Below are positions 33,679 to 38,752 of a DNA stretch of 38,752 nt, piece by piece (position 1 is the stretch's first letter; each line of letters begins with the position of its first letter). The position numbers were made by a program, and so were the translations under genes. Source of the stretch: Peptostreptococcaceae bacterium pGA-8 (GTDB lineage: Bacteria > Bacillota > Clostridia > Peptostreptococcales > Anaerovoracaceae); contig FONK01000016.1 in assembly GCA_900112915.1 (NCBI GenBank), positions 1 through 38,752 on the forward strand. The letters run 5' to 3'. Under the pieces are notes generated by a model. That model had not been told where the DNA came from, did no database searches, and was given only the letters and a program-made list of their open reading frames with translations.

Positions 33679-34071
33679 ATGCAATTTATATTAAAAAAAG
33701 AGGACTTTATTTTAAATAAAACTACTTATTCTCCAGAATATGAATATGAAAGCGAAGATTTTAAGATATGTATTAGTGAAGAAGATTTTACAAATGAAGA
33801 ACTAAAGTTTTCTACTGAATTAGTTAGTGCATATTCTAAAAACTTAATCAAAATAGCAGAAGCCTGTAAAGATTCGGAGACTTTTAAATATTGTTATCCG
33901 GAAGAAAATATAGAGAGTATTATTCATAAATTAGGGAAACCAATATTTCAAAGAAGAGGGGTAACAACCCTTTTAACATACGCAGAGCACACACTTGATG
34001 CAGATCATTTATTGGATATTGAGTTTGAAGGTTTATATGATGATATTTTTGATATAGGAATTGATGGATAA
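33679..34071 (+). CDS. Hypothetical acidic protein in the immunity locus
   Basis: 130 residues, soluble, strongly acidic (many Glu/Asp), no recognised domain. GGGGAG lies just before the ATG. The C-terminal half has RRGVTTLLTYAEHTLDADHLLDIEFEGL. Size, charge and setting suit an immunity protein, but I do not recognise the family. Confidence 0.6.
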   Translation: MQFILKKEDFILNKTTYSPEYEYESEDFKICISEEDFTNEELKFSTELVSAYSKNLIKIAEACKDSETFKYCYPEENIESIIHKLGKPIFQRRGVTTLLTYAEHTLDADHLLDIEFEGLYDDIFDIGIDG

Positions 34072-34110
34072 AATGTTCCAAAAAAATGTGGAGTTGTGGA
34101 GAGAAGTGCT

Positions 34111-34770
34111 ATGTACAATAAAAATGAGATATTAGATAGATTAAATTCTTTCAAAAATAGAGTAGATGAATTAGGTGGAATTACAAGAGAGCTTGTTTGC
34201 AAAGAAATTGCAAAAGAAGAAGATATTTTAAAACTTGAAAGAGATTTAGGCTACAAACTTCCAATAGAATTTAGACAGGCGTTAAAAGAACTTTCATCAC
34301 ACATAGCGTTTTTTTGGAGCATTTATAATGAGGAAAAGGAATTAATATCATTACCAAGTGAATTGGTGGAAATTTTTTGCGGCGAGCTTTATTTTGGAAT
34401 AGATTTAGTTCCTGTTTTTGAAGAAATTAGACTAGGATGGATAGATATTTATCATGATTATGATAATCCATATGATAGAGTTTTCCATAATAAATTGGCA
34501 TTTCAGGAAGTGGGAAATGGAGATTTGCTAGCAATAGATTTAGAAAAAGAATCTTATGGAAGGGTGATTTATCTAAGTCATGATGGAAGCGACTTACATG
34601 GCTATGTAATGGCAAACTCTTTTGCAGAGTTCCTTGAAGAATATACGAAGTTAGGTTGTGTTGGAGGAGAGGATTGGCAATGGGAGGTATTTACAAATCA
34701 TCAGACAACACCCATTGATAGCACGTGTGAAAATGCAAAAAAATGGCTTGAAATTATTGGATTATATTAG
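34111..34770 (+). CDS. SMI1/KNR4 (SUKH) family protein, copy 1
   Basis: 219 residues of the SUKH superfamily, the commonest immunity-protein fold in bacterial toxin systems. LERDLGYKLPIEFRQAL (about 45-61) is the hallmark helix-turn before the beta core; the C-terminal part has DGSDLHGYVMANSFAEFLEEY. It is about two-thirds identical by eye to the protein at 37628-38284. ATG 34111 is used; the GTG at 34096 lies ahead of the GGAGAG ribosome-binding site. Confidence 0.8.
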   Translation: MYNKNEILDRLNSFKNRVDELGGITRELVCKEIAKEEDILKLERDLGYKLPIEFRQALKELSSHIAFFWSIYNEEKELISLPSELVEIFCGELYFGIDLVPVFEEIRLGWIDIYHDYDNPYDRVFHNKLAFQEVGNGDLLAIDLEKESYGRVIYLSHDGSDLHGYVMANSFAEFLEEYTKLGCVGGEDWQWEVFTNHQTTPIDSTCENAKKWLEIIGLY

Positions 34771-34870
34771 GAAAATCTTTTATTGCGATACGGAAAATAA
34801 AGAATATTGGAAAGAATTTGATAGAGTAAGACTATGTAGTGGAGGTATTGTTATAATGCGTAAATTTTAA
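34771..34870 (+). other. Short open stretch after SUKH copy 1, possible remnant
   Basis: A frame that overlaps the SUKH gene continues for about 33 codons past its stop (KIFYCDTENKEYWKEF...VIMRKF, ending TAA 34868-34870). It may be the tail of a lost immunity gene, but the overlapped part is simply a shadow of the SUKH gene. Confidence 0.2.
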
Positions 34871-34892
34871 TTTTTAATAAGGGAGATAAAAA

Positions 34893-35312
34893 ATGAGTTA
34901 CGATTTAATGGTTTTTGAAAAAACTAAAGCACCTGCTACAAAAAAAGAATTTATGGTTTGGTATGACAAGCAAACCGAATGGGGAGAAGATCATGACTAC
35001 GAAACAATCGGGGTATCTTCCTCTGATTTGAAAAATTGGTTTATGGAAATGAAGGAAAAATTTCCGCCTATGAATGGAGAGTATGCACTGGATTTTGACA
35101 ACCTTGAAGATAAAGAAGTTGAAAAATTAGAAGAACGTATGGCTGACTACTGCATTGGATATGATGTTATTTATGTAGCTTTTTCTTGGTCTGTGGCAGA
35201 TGAAGCGTATGAACTAATGCGAGACTTAGCTCAAAAACACAATGTCGGTTTTTTTGATGTGAGTGGAGAAACAGGCGATATTATATTACCAAACGGAACT
35301 ATGATAGAGTAA
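34893..35312 (+). CDS. Conserved hypothetical protein (MSYDLMVFE family)
   Basis: 139 residues with the distinctive start MSYDLMVFEKTKAP, then FMVWYDKQTEWGEDHDY, WFMEMKEKFPPMNGEY, and an end FFDVSGETGDIILPNG. I recognise this as a widespread small family in Firmicutes found near toxin-immunity genes, but its function is not known to me. GGGAG precedes the ATG. Confidence 0.7.
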   Translation: MSYDLMVFEKTKAPATKKEFMVWYDKQTEWGEDHDYETIGVSSSDLKNWFMEMKEKFPPMNGEYALDFDNLEDKEVEKLEERMADYCIGYDVIYVAFSWSVADEAYELMRDLAQKHNVGFFDVSGETGDIILPNGTMIE

Positions 35313-35416
35313 CTATAAATGGATTATATTAGCATTAGCAATTTACAGATGGTTTATTAGTGAAAAATGAAAATTTGCGACAGCTTGTAAAAAAATGAGA
35401 TAAATAAGGAGTAATT

Positions 35417-36655
35417 ATGAAATATCAAAAAGAAAACAGGAAAGAATTTTTTGCGTATATAGACAGGCTTACAGACGAAGATAAGTATACGGAATGTATA
35501 GATGCATTGGAAAGTATTCCAATCGGAGAAAGAGATTATAAGGTATGTTATCAGCTCGCTCGTGCATATCAAAACTTCGCTGTTATCGGTGACGATGATA
35601 AAGGAACTCCTAATTTCATTGGTGATAAGATGTTGTTAAAATCCATAGACACTTTAAATTCAGTTAGAGCAGAGGGTAAAGACAAAGCGGAATGGAATAT
35701 GCGTATGGCATATGGGTATCAGTATTTAGCAGATGAGGAAGAAAAAGCTATTCCCTATGCAATGCGTTGGGCGGAGCTTGATCCTGAGGATGAGAATGCT
35801 TTGGGAGTCGTAAAAGAATGTAAAGAAGAAGTGGAAAAAAGAAAGCAAAGCGTAAATGCGGCTACTGAGAGGGTTATAACTCAAGAAACTGCCGAAATTG
35901 ATGAAGATTGGGGCATTTATCTATGCAGAGCATTTGCCTGCGATTTGCCGGCTGTGATTAGGCTCAATCTAGCTCTTATGGACTTCGAGTCAACTTCTAA
36001 CTACCCTAAAAGACTACGATTACAAATATTATATAAGAATGCTGATGACAACGGATTTCCTACAATGGAAGAAGGGGAATATTTATATCGGGTAGAAGAT
36101 GCCGTGTTAGAGATTATTGAAAAACATGGAGATATTTTGGCAGGTGTTGTGAAATGCGACGAGCGTGTACATATCTTTGCCTATGCTAAGAATGATTCAG
36201 GATATGCGGATGAAATATCTGAGATGATGTCAGAAAACTTCCCTGATTATGTATATACATTTGCAGCAGTTGAAGATAAGGACTGGGAAATGTATTTTAA
36301 CGGACTTTATCCTGACAACTATGAGTACCAAAGTATTATGAATATGAGGCTCATCGAGGCAATAAAAAATAATGGAGACAGTATGGTGCCAAGAGTTCTT
36401 GAGCATTGCCTGTATTTTAAAACCGAAGAAAACAGAAAAGAATTTTTAACGAAAGTGATGGAAGAAGGGTTTCAAAAACTTGAGTCGGAAAGTAATGATG
36501 ACTGTGAAGCTTATGACACGGAATATTCATATCAACTTGTGGTCGGAAGAGAAGATGCTTTTGAGAATATCGATGAAATTGTCTGGTATCTCATGGATTT
36601 GGCAGAAGAATATGACGGGGACTATGATGGTTGGGGTTGTATTGCTGTGAAGTAG
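35417..36655 (+). CDS. TPR - DUF695 - RraB-like multidomain protein
   Basis: 412 residues in three parts. About 1-140 is a TPR-like helical region (YKVCYQLARAYQNFA, MRMAYGYQYLADEEEKAIPYAMRWAELDPEDENAL). About 158-285 resembles DUF695 (DWGIYLCRAFACDLPAVIRLNLALMDF at its start). About 300-410 resembles RraB, the RNase E inhibitor fold (EFLTKVMEEGFQKLE, and the end EEYDGDYDGWGC). The combination suggests an RNA-related or immunity role; RNase E inhibition itself is doubtful here because many Clostridia use other RNases. GGAG lies before the ATG. Confidence 0.7.
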   Translation: MKYQKENRKEFFAYIDRLTDEDKYTECIDALESIPIGERDYKVCYQLARAYQNFAVIGDDDKGTPNFIGDKMLLKSIDTLNSVRAEGKDKAEWNMRMAYGYQYLADEEEKAIPYAMRWAELDPEDENALGVVKECKEEVEKRKQSVNAATERVITQETAEIDEDWGIYLCRAFACDLPAVIRLNLALMDFESTSNYPKRLRLQILYKNADDNGFPTMEEGEYLYRVEDAVLEIIEKHGDILAGVVKCDERVHIFAYAKNDSGYADEISEMMSENFPDYVYTFAAVEDKDWEMYFNGLYPDNYEYQSIMNMRLIEAIKNNGDSMVPRVLEHCLYFKTEENRKEFLTKVMEEGFQKLESESNDDCEAYDTEYSYQLVVGREDAFENIDEIVWYLMDLAEEYDGDYDGWGCIAVK

Positions 36656-36683
36656 CTTAGGCATTTATAGTAAAGGGTAAAGT

Positions 36684-37013
36684 ATGGAGTACGCAATAAA
36701 ATTATTAGAAAAAGAGAGAGAATTAGTTATAGTTTCCCTAAAAAATGGGGAAAAAGAACGCTTAACTGATCTAAAACAGTTGGATAAGGCGTTAGATTGG
36801 TTACGCTTGCTAAAAGAACAACAAATTGGCATGGTAAAAAAGTATCAACTAGAGCGTATGCCTCCTATTGCTGGGCGAGGCGGATTTTCTTCATATCGTA
36901 TAGCTATTGATAATGAAACGGATGATATTAAGTTCTGGGAAGAATATAAGAAGGATGATGGTTCATCTGTATGGTTATATTCAGGAGATTATATTCTCAG
37001 AGAAAAATATTGA
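36684..37013 (+). CDS. Hypothetical protein in the immunity locus
   Basis: 109 residues, no recognised domain. The N-terminal half is a charged helix (LLEKERELVIVSLKNGEKE...LDKALDWLRLLKEQQ), the C-terminal half probably beta-strands. The ribosome-binding site is weak (AAAGGGTAAAG). It is co-directional with and closely spaced to its neighbours. Confidence 0.5.
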   Translation: MEYAIKLLEKERELVIVSLKNGEKERLTDLKQLDKALDWLRLLKEQQIGMVKKYQLERMPPIAGRGGFSSYRIAIDNETDDIKFWEEYKKDDGSSVWLYSGDYILREKY

Positions 37014-37043
37014 TAAAATATTTGTTTGAATAAGGTGGAACGG

Positions 37044-37577
37044 ATGAAGAATAAAAAAGAAATAAATTTAGAAAATTTTTGGCATCAACATGAATATTTT
37101 ACTGAAAACTATGTCGAAAAAACTTTGACAGACGAAATGGTTTCTATGACCGAAAGTAAGCTCGGATATAGGCTACCGAAATCGTATATTGAACTGATGA
37201 AAATTCAAAATGGTGGTAAACCGATAAAAAGCTATTGGATAAACGAATGCGCTAAAGGAAATGAAGTAGAAGAAATTGGTATTAGAGGTTTCTTTGGTAT
37301 AGGAAGCGAAAAAAGCGATTCCATATTTGGGGAATATGGCAATGAATTCTGGTTTACAGAATGGGAATATCCACGGGATATAGGAATTATTATTGCAGAT
37401 ACAGAATCCTGTGGACATGATATGATTTATTTAGATTATAGAGACTGTGGCAACGAGGGAGAACCAAAAGTATCAGTATGCTTTCAAGAATATGATTATG
37501 AGATTCAAGTTCTTGCTAATAGCTTTGATGAGTTTATTGCTACGCTTGTATCTGAAGGAAAATTGTGTTCAAGGTAA
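37044..37577 (+). CDS. SMI1/KNR4 (SUKH) family protein
   Basis: 177 residues with the SUKH signature: ESKLGYRLPKSYIELMKIQNGG (continuous, about 40-61), then GFFGIGSEKSDSIFGEYGNEF and a C-terminal FQEYDYEIQVLANSFDEFI. It is distinct from the two paralogues on either side. The start is ATG 37044, with AGGTGGAA just upstream; the TTG at 37026 precedes that site. A predicted immunity protein. Confidence 0.8.
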   Translation: MKNKKEINLENFWHQHEYFTENYVEKTLTDEMVSMTESKLGYRLPKSYIELMKIQNGGKPIKSYWINECAKGNEVEEIGIRGFFGIGSEKSDSIFGEYGNEFWFTEWEYPRDIGIIIADTESCGHDMIYLDYRDCGNEGEPKVSVCFQEYDYEIQVLANSFDEFIATLVSEGKLCSR

Positions 37578-37627
37578 GTCTTTAATCTTAAAAAATCCGG
37601 TTTTATGAAGGGAAAAGGATTTGTGCA

Positions 37628-38284
37628 ATGAAAGAGAAAATATTGGAGAGACTCACCTGCTTTAAAGATAGAGTCGATGAATTAGGCGGATATACAAGCA
37701 AAATTATCTGTAAGGAAGTTGCAACAGAAAACGAGGTTTCAAACATTGAAAAAGAATTAGGCTATGAGCTGCCGGAGGATTTTCGCCGGGCACTTATGAA
37801 TATATCTTCTCACATAGAGTTTTTCTGGAGTCTCTACAGTGAGGATAAAGAACTTTTAGCCTTGCCGGATGAGTTAGCGGAAATATTTGCGGGTTCTTTA
37901 CACTTCGGTATTGACCTCATTGCTGTTTGTGAAGAAAGCAGAAAAGATTGGATTGATGCTTGTTATCCTGACTATAACAACCCATATGACAAGATTTTTC
38001 ACAACAAATTGGCATTTCAGGATGTAGAAAATGGTGATTTATTGGCTATTGATTTAGAAGAAGAGACCTATGGAAAAATCGTATATTTGAGCCATGATGG
38101 AAGCGATTTACATGGTTATGTTATGGCAAATTCGTTTGCAGAATTTTTGGAAGAGTACACAAAAATAGGCTGTGTAGGCGGTGAGGACTGGCAGTGGGAA
38201 GCTTTTACAAACAATCATACAACGCCCATAGACGGCAATTCTGAAAATGCAAAGAAATGGCTTGAAACAATGTTTGGTAGATAA
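37628..38284 (+). CDS. SMI1/KNR4 (SUKH) family protein, copy 2
   Basis: 218 residues, a close paralogue of 34111-34770. IEKELGYELPEDFRRAL is the SUKH helix motif, and the segment HNKLAFQDVENGDLLAIDLE through GGEDWQW is almost unchanged between copies. AAAAGGA precedes the ATG. Two diverged copies within 4 kb suggest duplication to follow a changing toxin. Confidence 0.8.
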   Translation: MKEKILERLTCFKDRVDELGGYTSKIICKEVATENEVSNIEKELGYELPEDFRRALMNISSHIEFFWSLYSEDKELLALPDELAEIFAGSLHFGIDLIAVCEESRKDWIDACYPDYNNPYDKIFHNKLAFQDVENGDLLAIDLEEETYGKIVYLSHDGSDLHGYVMANSFAEFLEEYTKIGCVGGEDWQWEAFTNNHTTPIDGNSENAKKWLETMFGR

Positions 38285-38317
38285 ATTATAAATTAGAATG
38301 AAAGTGAGTGTATTTCT

Positions 38318-38752
38318 ATGGCAATAGACGGTGTAAAGATAATAGACAGTGATGACGGATATGATATTTACAACTATGTTGTAGAAAACTATAAGGACGG
38401 AGTAAGTGCAGAAAAAATTATAGCGGAAATGCTGGCAGACGAAAAAATTTATTGCTCTAATGATTTTTACGCAGAGATTTACTGGACTTCCCTTGCCTAT
38501 TCTTTATGGAAAATAGGACATTTACATGATGAGATAAAAAACAGGGCTTTAGAAGTGATTGCAAAAGGTGCTAACGAATTTTGGCTTGAAATCGACAGTA
38601 AAGCATTAAAACAAAGACAAAAGGTCTTAGATAAATTAGCAATTCAATTACAGAGTGAAAATCTCAAACCCGTCAAAGTGCCGAAATGCAAGATAAAACG
38701 AGTGCCGTATTTTAGTACGGGAGATGTTCTCGCAGTGAATTTTGATGATGAA
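38318..38752 (+). CDS. DUF4259/Imm26-like protein, 3' end missing
   Basis: An open frame of 145 codons from ATG 38318 to the window end. The N-terminal part (IDSDDGYDIYNYVVENYKDG...SLAYSLWKIG) resembles DUF4259. The last visible part (KIKRVPYFSTGDVLAVNFDDE, continuous) looks like the start of an Imm26 domain, whose pattern is 'GDv-a-pl'. It would be a two-part immunity protein. The stop is beyond the window. Confidence 0.6.
   Translation, partial: MAIDGVKIIDSDDGYDIYNYVVENYKDGVSAEKIIAEMLADEKIYCSNDFYAEIYWTSLAYSLWKIGHLHDEIKNRALEVIAKGANEFWLEIDSKALKQRQKVLDKLAIQLQSENLKPVKVPKCKIKRVPYFSTGDVLAVNFDDE

Noticed and set aside
34658-34770. A separate gene overlapping the end of SUKH copy 1
   Set aside because: This part is the shadow of a well-supported SUKH gene. 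Only the piece after 34770 could be a remnant.
1-38752. CRISPR arrays, rRNA or tRNA genes
   Set aside because: No regularly spaced repeats and no tRNA-like or rRNA-like stretches were seen on either strand.

Overview
The window looks like the chromosome of a low-to-moderate GC anaerobic Clostridia member that ferments amino acids. The evidence is Shine-Dalgarno-rich operons, a lepA-hemW pair beside rpsT, ECF vitamin transporters, and enzymes close to those of Clostridium aminobutyricum. I cannot fix the genus. The Anaerovoracaceae / 'Eubacterium' group would fit.

Layout. 1-1790: the left edge is mobile-element wreckage. It holds an IS3-family insertion sequence running off the window, a short tail that looks like a serine recombinase, and a frameshifted cell-wall surface-protein pseudogene. 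1874-5222: a four-gene phospholipid operon (PAP2 phosphatase, YbhN-like membrane protein, PssA, Psd), with a promoter that predicts an almost leaderless mRNA. 5223-5937: a gene-poor stretch with a minus-strand unit that looks like a structured non-coding RNA (promoter, several stem-loops, terminator). 5938-8679: an ECF S component, a class V aminotransferase resembling pyridoxamine-pyruvate aminotransferase, and an FMN-dependent hydroxy-acid oxidase whose coding sequence carries a striking run of perfect inverted repeats. 8783-18505: mostly housekeeping genes (cation/proton antiporter, RidA, flavodoxin-NadE fusion, DeoD, S20, LepA, HemW, GlpK) and a DUF2889-like protein.

18603-31829 is the metabolic core. 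A sigma-54 activator has, as its sensor, a domain resembling 3,5-diaminohexanoate dehydrogenase (Kdd, a lysine-fermentation enzyme). It is followed by a sigma-54-promoted operon: CoA-transferase AtoDA, thiolase, two class III aminotransferases, 4-hydroxybutyryl-CoA dehydratase, 4-hydroxybutyrate CoA-transferase, 4-hydroxybutyrate dehydrogenase and glutamate dehydrogenase. Together these give 4-aminobutyrate -> succinate semialdehyde -> 4-hydroxybutyrate -> 4-hydroxybutyryl-CoA -> crotonyl-CoA. Glutamate dehydrogenase would recycle the amino acceptor and supply NADH, and thiolase and AtoDA would serve the acetyl-CoA and butyrate ends. Consensus -24/-12 promoters lie before both the regulator and the operon, so the regulator probably controls itself as well.

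31875-38752: a biotin transporter (bioY, minus strand), then a dense run of small immunity-type genes with no toxin in view: a decayed DUF4261 gene, an Imm17-like protein, three SUKH/SMI1-KNR4 proteins (two of them close paralogues), a TPR-DUF695-RraB-like protein, several unknowns, and a DUF4259/Imm26-like gene cut by the window end. This resembles a polyimmunity locus.

Family names come from recognising sequences by eye. No database search was run.
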